Positions 17,293 through 26,195 of a stretch of 64,000 nt of DNA are shown here, piece by piece. Both the position numbers and the translations under genes were made by a program. Each line of letters opens with the position of its first letter. The first letter of the stretch is position 1. This DNA is from Denitratisoma oestradiolicum. Its GTDB lineage: Bacteria; Pseudomonadota; Gammaproteobacteria; Burkholderiales; Rhodocyclaceae. The notes under the pieces are model-generated. The model had not been told where the DNA came from and did no database searches. It was given only the letters and a program-made list of their open reading frames with translations. Location of the stretch: NCBI RefSeq assembly GCF_902813185.1, contig NZ_LR778301.1, forward strand, positions 3,142,001 to 3,206,000, read 5' to 3'.

Positions 17293-18267
17293 ATGTTCGG
17301 CAAGCGCGCCGCCGCGTCCGCCAGCGCCGGTACTGCCGGCGTCTACACGAGCCTGGCCGATCTCGTCGCCCTGGAGCATCGCAGCCTGACCAGCGCAGCG
17401 GGGCCGCGCCAGCCCCTGGCCAGCCTGCTGGCGGGGCGCCACGGCTCCCGCATGCGCGGGCGGGGTCTCGACTTCCTGGAGATGCGCCACTACCTGCCCG
17501 GCGACGACGTGCGCGCCATCGACTGGCGCGTCAGCGCCCGCACCGGCCGGCCCCATGTGCGGGTCTATGCCGAGGAGCGGGACCGGCCCGTGGTGCTGGT
17601 GGTGGACCAGCGCCGGAACATGTTCTTCGCCACCCGCCGCGCCATGAAATCAGTGGTGGCCGCCGAGGCCGCCGCCCTCCTGGGCTGGGCGCTGCGCCGC
17701 GGGGGCGACCGCGTCGGCGCCCTGGTGTTCGACGACCGGGATCTGGCCTATTTCCCACCCCACCGGGGCCGCGCCGGCTGGCTGCGCATCCTGGGCGAGA
17801 TCGTCCGCCGCAACCAGGCGCTGAGCGCGGGACCATCCCGGCAGGAGGCGCCGGCCATGCTTAATGCGGCTCTGGCACGGCTGCTGCAGACGCTCTCCCA
17901 CGACCACCTGATCGTGCTGCTCTCCGATTTTGCCGGCGTCGGGGAGGAGAGCCGCGCCCTGGTCGCCCAACTGGCCCGCCGCCACGAACTGCTGGCGTTG
18001 CCCGTCTGGGACCCGGGCGCCGGCCAGTGGCCCGAGCGGGGCCAGTACGTCGTCAGCGACGGCGCCTTGCAACTGGCCCTGAGCGGCGACGACGCGGCCC
18101 AGGGCCAGCGCCTGGCCGACCTGGCCGCCGCCCATCGCCGCGAAATCCAGCGCTGGCGCGAGGAACTGGCCGTGCCGGCACTGCCCCTGACCACCGCCGA
18201 GGACGTGGCGGCGCAACTGCGCCGGGCCCTGGCCGTCGATCCGGGAAGGCAGGTCCGTGAACGCTGA
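17293..18267 (+). CDS. DUF58 domain protein of the MoxR/Bat operon
   Basis: A 324-residue cytosolic protein with the DUF58 hallmark LPGDDVRAIDWRVSAR (about residues 67-82), followed by a VWA-like fold (VVLVVDQRRNMFF; LIVLLSDFAGVGEE). DUF58 proteins are the regular partners of MoxR ATPases. It overlaps the next gene's GTG start by 11 bases, so translation is probably coupled. Role inferred from family and neighbours: adaptor between the ATPase and the membrane VWA proteins. Confidence 0.87.
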   Translation: MFGKRAAASASAGTAGVYTSLADLVALEHRSLTSAAGPRQPLASLLAGRHGSRMRGRGLDFLEMRHYLPGDDVRAIDWRVSARTGRPHVRVYAEERDRPVVLVVDQRRNMFFATRRAMKSVVAAEAAALLGWALRRGGDRVGALVFDDRDLAYFPPHRGRAGWLRILGEIVRRNQALSAGPSRQEAPAMLNAALARLLQTLSHDHLIVLLSDFAGVGEESRALVAQLARRHELLALPVWDPGAGQWPERGQYVVSDGALQLALSGDDAAQGQRLADLAAAHRREIQRWREELAVPALPLTTAEDVAAQLRRALAVDPGRQVRER

Positions 18268-18754
18268 TTCCGATCCCCTGGCCGGGCTCCATGATCTGGC
18301 GCTGTCCGCGCCGCCGGACTGGCTACCGCCCCAGGGGCCGGGCTGGTGGCTGCTGGGCCTGCTGTTGCTGGCCGCGCTGGCCTGGGGGAGTTGGCGCCTC
18401 TGGCAATGGCGCCGTCGCAGCCGCTATCGGCGCGAAGCCCTGGCCCAGCTGGAACGCCTGGCGCCGGACCTGGGAGCCCCGGAGTCGCTGGCCGAACTCT
18501 CCGCCCTGCTGAAGCGCACGGCCCTGGTTGCCTATCCCCGGGAAACTGTAGCAGCCCTGTCCGGTGCCGCCTGGCGCGACTTTCTCTGCGCCAACGGCGC
18601 GCCGGCTTTTGCCTCTGCCACCTGCGATCCCCTGTTCGAGTCCACCTACCGGGCCGCCTGCGACACCACGCCGCAACAGCGGACGGCGCTGGTCGCCGCC
18701 GCCCGGCAATGGATCGTTGCCCATCGCGCCCCGGCGGAGGGCACACGGCCATGA
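18257..18754 (+). CDS. DUF4381 membrane protein of the MoxR/Bat operon
   Basis: A 165-residue protein with one membrane segment (GWWLLGLLLLAALAWGSW, about residues 28-46) and a basic cytosolic helical domain, as in the DUF4381 family. The GTG start at 18257 follows an AGG ribosome-site core by four bases, inside the previous gene. The stop overlaps the next ATG (ATGA). Family members occur only in Bat/MoxR operons; biochemical role unknown. Confidence 0.82.
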   Translation: MNADSDPLAGLHDLALSAPPDWLPPQGPGWWLLGLLLLAALAWGSWRLWQWRRRSRYRREALAQLERLAPDLGAPESLAELSALLKRTALVAYPRETVAALSGAAWRDFLCANGAPAFASATCDPLFESTYRAACDTTPQQRTALVAAARQWIVAHRAPAEGTRP

Positions 18755-19932
18755 GCGGTCTCGATTTCGGCATCCTCAATCTTGGGGCCTTCCTCGCCCA
18801 TCTGGAGTGGCTGTCGCCCTGGGCGTTGCTGGGCTTGCCCCTGCCGCTGCTACTGCGGCGTCTGCCACCCTATCGCCAGCGACGGCCGGCCCTCTACATC
18901 GCTTTCTTCGATCTGGCCGTGCGGGGTGCCGGGCGGGTGCCCGAGCCTGGCGCCGTCGTAGTGCCGGCGGGCATCACGCAGATGATCGTGCTGGCGCTGG
19001 CCTGGTGCCTGCTGCTGCTGGCCCTGGCCCGGCCGGTCTATCTGGAGCCGCCGCTGACGCGTATCCAGCCAGCGCGGGACCTGCTGCTGGCCGTGGATAT
19101 CTCCCCCTCGATGCGCGCCCGGGACTACCGGGATCGTGAAGGCCGGCCGGCCGAGCGCATGGCGGCGGTGAAGGACGTGCTGGACGAGTTCATCGCCCGG
19201 CGCGGGGGCGACCGTATCGGTCTCCTGTTCTTCGGCCAGGAACCCTACGTCCAGGCGCCCTTCACCCTGGAGCACGGCACGGTGCGCGAACTGCTGGCCC
19301 AGGCCCGGCCCGGCATGGCCGGCGGCCGCACCCTGATCGGCGACGCCCTGGGGCTCTCGATCCGCATGTTCGAGGCCAGCACCGTACCCAGCAAGGTGGT
19401 GGTACTGCTCTCCGATGGCGCCGACACCGGCAGCCGCGTGCCGCCCCTGAAGGCAGCGGGCTTCGCTGCCCGTGCCGGCATCACCGTCCATACCGTGGCC
19501 ATCGGCGACCCCCGTGCCGTGGGCGAGGACCGAGTGGATGTGAACGCCCTGATCGACATCGCTCAGGCCACCGGCGGTCGTGCCTACCGGGCCGAGGATC
19601 GTGTCGGCCTTGCCGCCATCTACCGGCAACTGGATGCCCTGGAGCAACAGAACTTCAAGACCCTCTCCTGGCGACCCCAGCGGCCCCTCTACCCCTGGCC
19701 CCTCGGCGCCGCTCTGGTTCTGCTGCTGGGCTGGCACGCAGTTGCTGCCCTGGCGGCGGCACTGCGGTTCATGCCTTGGGCCGAGCAACCTAGGGGAACA
19801 CAGATTAAGTCCGTTCGCACTGAGCTTGTCGAAGTGCACGCCGCGCCACCACTGGGCTTCGACAAGCTCAGCCCGAACGGATGGGCGCTTGTTCAGCGCT
19901 TTCCTGGGCAGCAGCCGGAGCAGGACGCGTGA
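18751..19932 (+). CDS. BatA-like VWA membrane protein with a repeat-derived C-terminus
   Basis: A 393-residue protein with N-terminal membrane segments, a VWA domain with intact MIDAS D-I-S-P-S (residues 116-120) and later LLSDGADTGS, and a C-terminal membrane segment (LGAALVLLLGWHAVAALAAAL). Its final 40 residues include a stretch encoded by an inserted palindromic repeat (KSVRTELVEVHAAP...GFDKLSPNGW). The start ATG shares four bases with the upstream stop; its own stop overlaps the GTG of the next gene. BatA proteins sit in the inner membrane and present VWA domains to the periplasm or to MoxR; substrates here are unknown. Confidence 0.87.
   Translation: MSGLDFGILNLGAFLAHLEWLSPWALLGLPLPLLLRRLPPYRQRRPALYIAFFDLAVRGAGRVPEPGAVVVPAGITQMIVLALAWCLLLLALARPVYLEPPLTRIQPARDLLLAVDISPSMRARDYRDREGRPAERMAAVKDVLDEFIARRGGDRIGLLFFGQEPYVQAPFTLEHGTVRELLAQARPGMAGGRTLIGDALGLSIRMFEASTVPSKVVVLLSDGADTGSRVPPLKAAGFAARAGITVHTVAIGDPRAVGEDRVDVNALIDIAQATGGRAYRAEDRVGLAAIYRQLDALEQQNFKTLSWRPQRPLYPWPLGAALVLLLGWHAVAALAAALRFMPWAEQPRGTQIKSVRTELVEVHAAPPLGFDKLSPNGWALVQRFPGQQPEQDA
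19810..19881. repeat. Palindromic dispersed repeat inserted in-frame in batA
   Basis: TCCGTTCG-CA-CTGAGCTTGTCGAAG at the left (19810-19834) is mirrored by CTTCGACAAGCTCAG-CC-CGAACGGA at the right (19857-19881), a perfect long palindrome around a 22-base loop. The motif cttcgacaagctcag/cgaacgg is a well-known intergenic repeat of Proteobacteria. Here it lies inside the coding frame near the 3' end of the BatA-like gene without breaking it. Confidence 0.85.
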
Positions 19933-21581
19933 CAGGCGGCTGGCTGCCGGCGGATTTCCATTTCCTGCGACCCTGGGCCCTGTGGGGACTGGCGCCCCTG
20001 TTGCCCTTGCTCTGGCTCGCGGTCTGGCACGAGGGGAAGGGCCGCCTGGCGGCCTGGCGCGGCCGTATCGACCCCCATCTGCTGGCGGCGCTGACCGTGG
20101 GCGGCGGCCGGCGTTCCGGGCTGCGTCCGATCCACACCCTGCTGCTGGCCCTGGCCCTGGGCTGCGTCGGCCTGGCGGGGCCGGCCTGGCAGCGGGAACC
20201 CATGCCGCTCACCGAGGACCGGGCGCCCCTGGTAGTGGCTCTGGATCTTTCACCCTCGATGGACGCCGTGGATGTGTCACCAACGCGCCTGGAACGGGCC
20301 AAGCTCAAGCTGCGGGCCCTGCTGGCGCGACGTCAGGGCGCCCGCACGGCCTTGCTGGTGTTCGGCGCCAGCGCCCATGGCGTGCTGCCCCTGACCGAGG
20401 ACCCGAACCTGCTGCTCACCTATGTGCCGAGCCTGTCCACCGGCCTGATGCCGCCGGCCCCGGCCACCACGCCCAAGGCTACCGCCGATGCCCTGGCCCT
20501 GGCGGCGCGGATGCTGGAAAAGGAACCGATTCCCGGCAGCGTCCTGTTCCTCACCGATGGTTTCGAGGCCGCGCAAGCCCGGGACTTCGTGGACTTCCGC
20601 GCCCGCTCCCGCAGCGAGCCACTGCTCTTGACCTTCGGCGGCGATGCCCCGGCGCCGCTGCGGGGGGGCGACGGCAGTTACGTCACCGGCCCGGATGGGA
20701 GCCGGATCATGGCCCGTCTGGGCCGGGCCGGGCTGGAAGCGGCGGCCGCCGGCGGATTCTGGCTGGCCTCATCCACCGCCGACGACCGCGATCTCGATGC
20801 CGTGGAGGCTCGCCTGCAACGCCACCTGGCCCAGGCCCTGGCCTCGGACCCGGCCGCCCGCTGGCGTGATGAAGGTATCTGGCTGGTGCTGCCGGCGGCC
20901 CTCCTGCTGCTGCTTTCCTTTCGTCCGGGCTGGACGGTGCGCTGGGGCCAGGCGCTGGCATTGCCGCTATGCGCCTTGCTGCTGGGGCTGGGCGCACCCG
21001 CCGACACGGCCCGGGCCGGAGAGCAGGGTTGGCACGACTGGCGTTTCGCCGATCTCTGGGCCAGCCGCGACCAGCAGGGGCGCTGGCAGTTCGAGCATGG
21101 GCAATTCGATGCCGCCGCACTTTCCTTCGCCGATCCCCTCTGGCGCGGCATCGCCCTTTACCGGGCCGGGCGCTTCGAAGCGGCGGCCGATGCCTTCGCC
21201 GCCGTGGATTCCGCCGAAGGGCACTACAACCTGGGCAATGCGCTCGCCCGCCTGAAGCGTTATCCGGAAGCCCTGGCGGCCTACGACCAGGCCCTGGCAC
21301 ATCGCCCCGGCTGGCCCCAGGCCCTGGCCAACCGGACCCTGGTGGCGGGTCTGCTGCCCAGGGACGAAGAAGGTGTGGCAAGAGAGGGGGAGGCCAATCC
21401 CGACGAGCTGGACCAATCCCCCTTTGGCAAGAAGAAAGGGCGCAAGCTCACCCGGCGCCGGCCTTTGACCGAAACGGAAATCACCCGCCTCTGGCTGGCG
21501 CGCATCCAGGTCAGCCCGGCCGGATTCCTGAAGAACAAGTTCGCCATCCAGGCACGACAGCAGCGGGAGGCAGGGCGATGA
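19929..21581 (+). CDS. BatB-like VWA protein fused to TPR (BatC-like) region
   Basis: A 550-residue protein starting at GTG 19929, inside the previous stop (GTGA). It has two N-terminal membrane segments, a VWA domain with MIDAS D-L-S-P-S (residues 106-110), another membrane pair (VLPAALLLLLSFRP and LALPLCALLLGLG) and a C-terminal TPR region (GHYNLGNALARLKRYPEALA). In many genomes BatB and BatC are separate; this is the fused form. The tail (KKKGRKLTRRRPLTE) is basic. Predicted to work with BatA and MoxR at the periplasmic face of the inner membrane. Confidence 0.86.
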   Translation: MTGGWLPADFHFLRPWALWGLAPLLPLLWLAVWHEGKGRLAAWRGRIDPHLLAALTVGGGRRSGLRPIHTLLLALALGCVGLAGPAWQREPMPLTEDRAPLVVALDLSPSMDAVDVSPTRLERAKLKLRALLARRQGARTALLVFGASAHGVLPLTEDPNLLLTYVPSLSTGLMPPAPATTPKATADALALAARMLEKEPIPGSVLFLTDGFEAAQARDFVDFRARSRSEPLLLTFGGDAPAPLRGGDGSYVTGPDGSRIMARLGRAGLEAAAAGGFWLASSTADDRDLDAVEARLQRHLAQALASDPAARWRDEGIWLVLPAALLLLLSFRPGWTVRWGQALALPLCALLLGLGAPADTARAGEQGWHDWRFADLWASRDQQGRWQFEHGQFDAAALSFADPLWRGIALYRAGRFEAAADAFAAVDSAEGHYNLGNALARLKRYPEALAAYDQALAHRPGWPQALANRTLVAGLLPRDEEGVAREGEANPDELDQSPFGKKKGRKLTRRRPLTETEITRLWLARIQVSPAGFLKNKFAIQARQQREAGR

Positions 21582-21616
21582 TGTGGGGACACGATTCGTG
21601 AATCCGCAACCATCGT

Positions 21617-21692
21617 CACCCCCGTCATTCCGGCCCAGGCCGGAATCCAGTGGGCCGTCGCTCTGGACCCCCGCTTGCGCCGGGGTGACGGG
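21617..21692. repeat. Palindromic intergenic repeat ahead of the BatD-like gene
   Basis: CACCCCCGTCATTCCGGCC...GGCCGGAATCCAG and CTCTGGACCCCCGC...GGGGTGACGGG form a nested inverted repeat. The cgtcattccggc...ccggaatccag family is a widespread dispersed element. It lies between the BatB/TPR and BatD-like genes; a reading frame passes through it, but the repeat explains that stretch better than protein coding does. Confidence 0.75.
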
Positions 21693-21720
21693 TTTTATCC
21701 TTGGGAGTGGCTTCGCTGGA

Positions 21721-23079
21721 ATGAATTGCTCTTTCCCCATCTACCGGGCGTTACTGATGCTCCTCGGCTTGTTGCTGGGGGCTGCCGCCCTGGCGGCGCC
21801 CCAACCTTTCCTGCGCATAAGCCTGAGCCCCGCCGTTAGCGTCAAGCTGGGGGAGGAAGTGAGCCTCGCGGTGGAAGTCTTCGTTCCCACCTGGTTCCTC
21901 GACGCGCCCCGCTTTCCGGAAAGCATCGAGATACCCGGTGCCACGGTGGAGATGGTGAAGGGTTCGGCGGAAAACCTCTCCGAATCCGTCGCCGGTGTCA
22001 CCTGGGCCGGCTTGCGTCGTCGCTACCGCATCCAGCCCCTGAATCCGGGTGAGTTCCGCCTGCCGGAACTGGCGGTGCCCCTGACCTATGCCCGGGAGGG
22101 CGGCAAAGGGCCCCTCACCGTGACGGCGCGGGGGCGGCTGGCGCAGCCGTTCCTGGTAAGAGTGCCGGTCGCCGCCGCCCGACTCGACCCTTTCATCGCT
22201 GCGCGCCACTTGCGTCTTGCCCAGCGCCTTGAACGCTCCGAGGGTGCCCTGGGCGTGGGCGATGCCGTGCGACGGACCGTGGCCGTGGACACCGATGCCG
22301 CCGCCCTGGAACTCCCGGAGACCCTTTGGCCCCAGTCGCCGGGCATGCGCGTGTATCTGGATCCGCCCCGCAGCCGTGAAAGCCGCAGCGACGCCGCCGC
22401 CCGTCCGCAGTTGCACTGGGAGCAGACGGCCAGCTGGGTATTCGAGCAGCCCGGCCAATACCAACTGCCCGCAGTGACCCTGGACTGGTGGGACCTGGAA
22501 GCCCGCCAGGTGCGCCAGGCCCATCTGCCTGCCGTCTCCTTGAATGTGGGGCCGGCCCGGACGACGGGCGTTTTCGCTTTGCCCGAGGCCGTGGCGGAGC
22601 TGGCCCCGGCCGGGCGCCTGACACGGGAAACCTTGCGTCCCATCGCCTACGGGCTGGGCGCGGTGATGCTCCTGCTGCTGGGCTGGCGCGGCAGGCAGCT
22701 TGGACGGCGAACCTGGGCCTGGGTGCGGAGGCATGGGCAAGACATGCTGACCGCCGAATGGCTGCAATTCCAGCGGCTCCTCCGGGCCTGCCGCCGTCAT
22801 GACGGCCCTGCCGCTCAGGCGACGCTACATCGCTGGCTCGATCTCTGGGCCGGCGCCGGCATGGGCCTGGCCTCCTGGCTGCTGGATAAGGCGCCCTCCG
22901 CCGATCTGGCGGCCGCCCTGGCCGAACTGGATGCCGCCCTTTATGGTTGCCGTGGACCGGACGATGCGGTGCCCTGGCGCGGCACCGCCTTGTCCCGACA
23001 ACTGATCCTCGCCCGCCGGAAACTGTCCCAGCAGCGGCCGGCAAAGGCTGCTACCCTGCCGGCCGCCCTCAACCCCTGA
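21721..23079 (+). CDS. BatD-like protein of the MoxR/Bat operon
   Basis: A 452-residue exported protein. The start at 21721 is chosen because it directly precedes the signal peptide (ALLMLLGLLLGAAALAA) and lies downstream of the repeat; an ATG at 21757 is possible. The body is beta-rich (SVKLGEEVSLAVEVFVP; VTWAGLRRRYRIQPLNPGEF), as in the BatD/oxygen-tolerance family, with a membrane anchor near residue 305 (IAYGLGAVMLLLLGW) and a helical cytosolic tail. It closes the canonical MoxR/Bat set. The role in assembly or stress tolerance is inferred from the family. Confidence 0.8.
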   Translation: MNCSFPIYRALLMLLGLLLGAAALAAPQPFLRISLSPAVSVKLGEEVSLAVEVFVPTWFLDAPRFPESIEIPGATVEMVKGSAENLSESVAGVTWAGLRRRYRIQPLNPGEFRLPELAVPLTYAREGGKGPLTVTARGRLAQPFLVRVPVAAARLDPFIAARHLRLAQRLERSEGALGVGDAVRRTVAVDTDAAALELPETLWPQSPGMRVYLDPPRSRESRSDAAARPQLHWEQTASWVFEQPGQYQLPAVTLDWWDLEARQVRQAHLPAVSLNVGPARTTGVFALPEAVAELAPAGRLTRETLRPIAYGLGAVMLLLLGWRGRQLGRRTWAWVRRHGQDMLTAEWLQFQRLLRACRRHDGPAAQATLHRWLDLWAGAGMGLASWLLDKAPSADLAAALAELDAALYGCRGPDDAVPWRGTALSRQLILARRKLSQQRPAKAATLPAALNP

Positions 23080-23092
23080 TCCCGAGTTTTTC

Positions 23093-25384
23093 ATGCCTGC
23101 CAAGAAGCGCACTCCCAAGACCCCGCCCTCCTCTGCGTTGCCCGAGACTAAGCCCGTGCTGGCTCACCGCTTCGCGCCCCTGCTGCGTCCCGTGGCAACC
23201 CTGTTGTTGCTGGTGGTGGTTGCCGGGCTGGGGTGGTATTTCCTGGGAGGAGGCAAACCGGGGGCGCCCGCTCAGTCGCCGGCTTCCCGCTACGTGGGCG
23301 CCCAGGCCTGCGCCGGCTGCCACGAGGCGGCGATGCGGGAATGGCAGGGCTCCGACCACGCCCACGCGATGCTGGAAGCCAAAGGCGAAGCCCTGCGCGG
23401 CGACTTCGCCAATGCCACGCTGCGCCAGAAAGGGCAGGAGGCGAAATTCTTCATGCGCGAGGGCAAGCCCTTCGTCCACACCGAGGGCGTCGACGGCAAG
23501 CCCGGCGACTTCGAGATCCGCTACACCTTCGGCTGGTATCCCCTGCAGCAGTATCTGGTGGATATGGGCCAGGGCAAACTGCAAGCCCTGCCCTTCGCCT
23601 GGGACAGCCGCGACCAGGCCCAGGGCGGCCAGCGCTGGTTCACTCTCTACCCGGAGCAGGCACCGAAACCCGGCGATAGCCTGCACTGGACGGGACGGGA
23701 CCAGAACTGGAACTTCATGTGCGCCGGCTGCCATTCGACCCATCTGGAAAAACGCTACGACGCGAAGAGCGACAGTTTCGACACCCGCTGGTCCGACATC
23801 GCCGTGGCCTGCGAGGCCTGCCACGGCCCCGGCTCCGCCCACGTGGAATGGGCCAGGGCGGGGGGCAAGGCCGGCGGCAACAACGGATTGACGGTGGCGA
23901 AGGCGCCGGCCGGCCAGTGGACCTTCGCCACCCCGGGCCAGGGCATCGCCCATTGGACGGGGGGCGAGCGGCGCGAGGCCATGGCCCCCTGTTTCGCCTG
24001 CCACAGCCGGCGGCGCGAGATCGCCAATCCCCTGAGTGGCGACGTGCCCTTGCTCGACCAGACGGTGCCCAGCCTCTTGGAGCCGGGGCTGTACAGCGCA
24101 GACGGCCAGATCGACGGCGAGGTCTTCGAGTACGGTTCCTTCCTGCAAAGCCGCATGTACCGGGCCGGGGTGATCTGCCAGGACTGCCACCAGCCCCACA
24201 GCGGCAAGCCGCGCCTGACGGGCAACAACCTGTGCGCCCAGTGCCATGCGCCAGCGACCTTCGACACGCCGGCCCACCATCATCATCAGGCCGTCGGCAA
24301 AGGCAGCCAGTGCGTGGATTGCCACATGGCGGGCAAGACCTATATGGGCGTGGATTTCCGTCGCGACCACAGCTTCCGCCTGCCGCGCCCCGACCTGAGC
24401 GAGAAGCTGGGAACGCCCAACGCCTGCACCGGCTGCCACCGGGACAAGCCCGCGAGCTGGGCAGCGGCCCAGGTGCGCGGCTGGTTGAAGGATGCAGGGC
24501 GCGAGCCGGGCAGGGATCATGCCCCCGTGGCCGAAGCCCTGACCGCCGCACGGCAGCACAGGGCCGAGGGCGGGCCGGCACTGCTGGCATTGCTGGACCA
24601 TCGCGACACCTCCCCCATGGCCCGGGCCACGGCCCTGGCGGCCCTGGCCGATTACCCCGGCCCTCTGGCCCAGGAGAAACTGCGGGCGGCGATCAATGAC
24701 CCGGAACCCCTGGTGCGCCTGGCCGCCCTGTGGACCTTCCGCCTGCTGCCCGAGCCAGAGCGGGACCGCCTGCTGCTGGGGCGCCTGAACGACGAGGCGC
24801 GGGCAGTGCGAATCGAAGCGGCGCGGTTGGCTGCCGCCATCCCCGACAACCGGCTCGACAGTACCGACCGGGCGCGGCGGGACACCGCCCTGGAAGCCCT
24901 GGTCGCCAGCGAGACCATCCATCTCGACCGGCCCGAGGCCCATCTGAACCTGGCCCTGATCCACCTGGCCCGGGGGCGAGCGGCGGAAGCGGAAGCGGCA
25001 CTGAACCAAGCCCTGGCGATGGATGCCGGCTTCGCCCCGGCCCGCATCAACCTGGCGGACCTCTACCGGGCGACGGGGCGCGACAAGGAAGTGGAACCCC
25101 TGCTGCGGGAAGGCCTGGGGCTGGCGCCGAAGTCCGCCGACCTCAATCACGCCCTGGGCCTCTTCAAGGTCCGGCAGGGCGAACGCGCGGCCGCCCTGGA
25201 CCTGCTGGCCGCCGCCGCCAAGGCGGCCCCGGACAATCCCCGCTACACCTATGTCTACGCGGTGGCCCTGGCCGACATTGGTAAAAAGGCCGAGGCCCAG
25301 GCGGTGGCGCAAAAGGCCCTGGCCCGCACCCCCAACGACCCGGCCCTGGCGCAGTTGCTGGGGCAGTGGCGGGGGCATCAGTGA
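23093..25384 (+). CDS. Octaheme cytochrome c fused to HEAT-like and TPR repeats
   Basis: A 763-residue protein with an N-terminal membrane anchor (PVATLLLLVVVAGLGWYFL, about residues 33-51), then eight CxxCH heme sites between about residues 73 and 449 (CAGCH twice, CEACH, CFACH, CQDCH, CAQCH, CVDCH, CTGCH). After these come HEAT-like repeats (about 490-580) and TPR units (HLNLALIHLARGRAAEAEAA onward). This architecture matches multiheme cytochromes of the c-554/nitrite-reductase-like group carrying TPR tails; I see no clear catalytic Lys-type heme motif. It follows the BatD gene by 13 bases, so it is probably co-transcribed, which suggests the MoxR/Bat machine may help mature it. Electron-transfer partner unknown. 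Confidence 0.88.
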   Translation: MPAKKRTPKTPPSSALPETKPVLAHRFAPLLRPVATLLLLVVVAGLGWYFLGGGKPGAPAQSPASRYVGAQACAGCHEAAMREWQGSDHAHAMLEAKGEALRGDFANATLRQKGQEAKFFMREGKPFVHTEGVDGKPGDFEIRYTFGWYPLQQYLVDMGQGKLQALPFAWDSRDQAQGGQRWFTLYPEQAPKPGDSLHWTGRDQNWNFMCAGCHSTHLEKRYDAKSDSFDTRWSDIAVACEACHGPGSAHVEWARAGGKAGGNNGLTVAKAPAGQWTFATPGQGIAHWTGGERREAMAPCFACHSRRREIANPLSGDVPLLDQTVPSLLEPGLYSADGQIDGEVFEYGSFLQSRMYRAGVICQDCHQPHSGKPRLTGNNLCAQCHAPATFDTPAHHHHQAVGKGSQCVDCHMAGKTYMGVDFRRDHSFRLPRPDLSEKLGTPNACTGCHRDKPASWAAAQVRGWLKDAGREPGRDHAPVAEALTAARQHRAEGGPALLALLDHRDTSPMARATALAALADYPGPLAQEKLRAAINDPEPLVRLAALWTFRLLPEPERDRLLLGRLNDEARAVRIEAARLAAAIPDNRLDSTDRARRDTALEALVASETIHLDRPEAHLNLALIHLARGRAAEAEAALNQALAMDAGFAPARINLADLYRATGRDKEVEPLLREGLGLAPKSADLNHALGLFKVRQGERAAALDLLAAAAKAAPDNPRYTYVYAVALADIGKKAEAQAVAQKALARTPNDPALAQLLGQWRGHQ

Positions 25385-25585
25385 TCCTGCGATGGGAGGC
25401 AGAAGTGCTGGTGGATAGTGCTTTGGCATCGGGCTGCATGCGGCCAGAAGCGGATGCCCAACCGCAGACCGCAAAGCGGTCATTCGGATTCGTCATCAGG
25501 GGCTGGGGTATGATGCCCTTCGCATCTCACTTAAGAAGTTATTAGGGATCAATGACCTCCGCAACCCAATGTTCGCATACAGCAT
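25385..25585. other. Intergenic lead-in to the cassette array
   Basis: Between the cytochrome stop and the first attC-like hairpin I see no gene. The segment contains a short imperfect palindrome (ACCGCAGACCGCAAAGCGGT, about 25460-25480). GC drops here relative to the preceding operon. No attI site or integrase gene is recognisable. Confidence 0.4.
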
Positions 25586-25633
25586 GCGCTAACAATCTGC
25601 GCCGAGTCATGCGGCAACCAGCTGAGTTAGGGC
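25586..25633 (+). repeat. attC-like site upstream of the first cassette
   Basis: GCGCTAAC at the left end faces GTTAGGGC at the right end, with an inner GCCG...CGGC stem and imperfect middle pairing, the layout of a short integron attC. A second small palindrome (GTTAGGGC...GCCCTATAAC, 25626-25654) overlaps its right end. Identity with the two downstream sites is low, so this one is the least certain. Confidence 0.5.
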
Positions 25634-25678
25634 ACAAGGCTGCGCCCTATAACCAAGTTATGTGTTTGGAGACTCGCC

Positions 25679-26122
25679 TTGAAAGCTCGTGAGTGGCTTG
25701 AGCGCGGAAATCAGATGAGCGACCCCATTGACGTCTTCTCAAGTTATTGGCGCGGCTTCAACAACCTGTTCTCGTCGGTCGGCCAGGGGCAGGAGCGAGA
25801 TCTCATCAAAAGTTACCTTGGCGTAAACATTTCGCCCGAGCAGGCGCAGGAAGTCTTGGACAAAAATGCTACTGAAATTGACTACTTGCTTTCGCAACCA
25901 GTCATCGACATGCGGGGTAATGGAAAAGACACCCTGCCCAATATCGACGCATTCCAGGGTGCCGCCGATACCAAAGCCAAGTTATCCGAACTCTTCATGG
26001 TTATCTACCAAGTGAGGTGCAATCTTGAGCATGGACAGAAATCTCCAACCAGTGACCGCGATGTTCGGCTTTGCGCCTGCGCAGCCCCGATCGTTTCCTA
26101 TGTTCTTGAGCGAAACGCATAA
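25679..26122 (+). CDS. Cassette gene 1: HEPN-like protein of unknown function
   Basis: A 147-residue protein. I do not recognise a named family, but the C-terminal part has an HEPN-type motif: YQVRCNLEHGQKSP, with R113 and H118 spaced R-x4-H, followed by a helix rich in Cys/Ala. HEPN domains are helical RNA-binding or RNase modules common in toxins and defence proteins. The TTG start at 25679 has GGAG seven bases upstream; an ATG at 25715 is the alternative. It lies between two attC-like sites and therefore fits an integron cassette. GC is lower than in the flanking core genes. Confidence 0.6.
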   Translation: MKAREWLERGNQMSDPIDVFSSYWRGFNNLFSSVGQGQERDLIKSYLGVNISPEQAQEVLDKNATEIDYLLSQPVIDMRGNGKDTLPNIDAFQGAADTKAKLSELFMVIYQVRCNLEHGQKSPTSDRDVRLCACAAPIVSYVLERNA

Positions 26123-26185
26123 CGCTGCGGCCCACCGGACGCTGCGCGATAAAGCCGCACAGCGCCAGTGACCTCCACGTTGGAA
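26117..26185 (+). repeat. attC site after cassette 1
   Basis: GCATAAC (R''-like) at 26117 and GTTGGAA (R'-like) at 26179 bound an imperfect inverted repeat: AACG-C-TGCGGCCCACCGG pairs with CCAGTGACCTCCACGTT, with an unpaired extra base as in functional attC sites. The inner part CGCTGCGCG-ATAAAGC-CGCACAGCG folds tightly. It starts inside the end of cassette gene 1 and ends 11 bases before cassette gene 2, the expected geometry. A clearly related core lies at 28322-28372. Confidence 0.75.
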
Positions 26186-26195
26186 CTCACAGTCC

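Noticed and set aside
23069..25483. An 804-codon minus-strand open frame
   Set aside because: Antisense to the octaheme cytochrome, whose eight CxxCH sites and TPR repeats clearly mark the coding strand.
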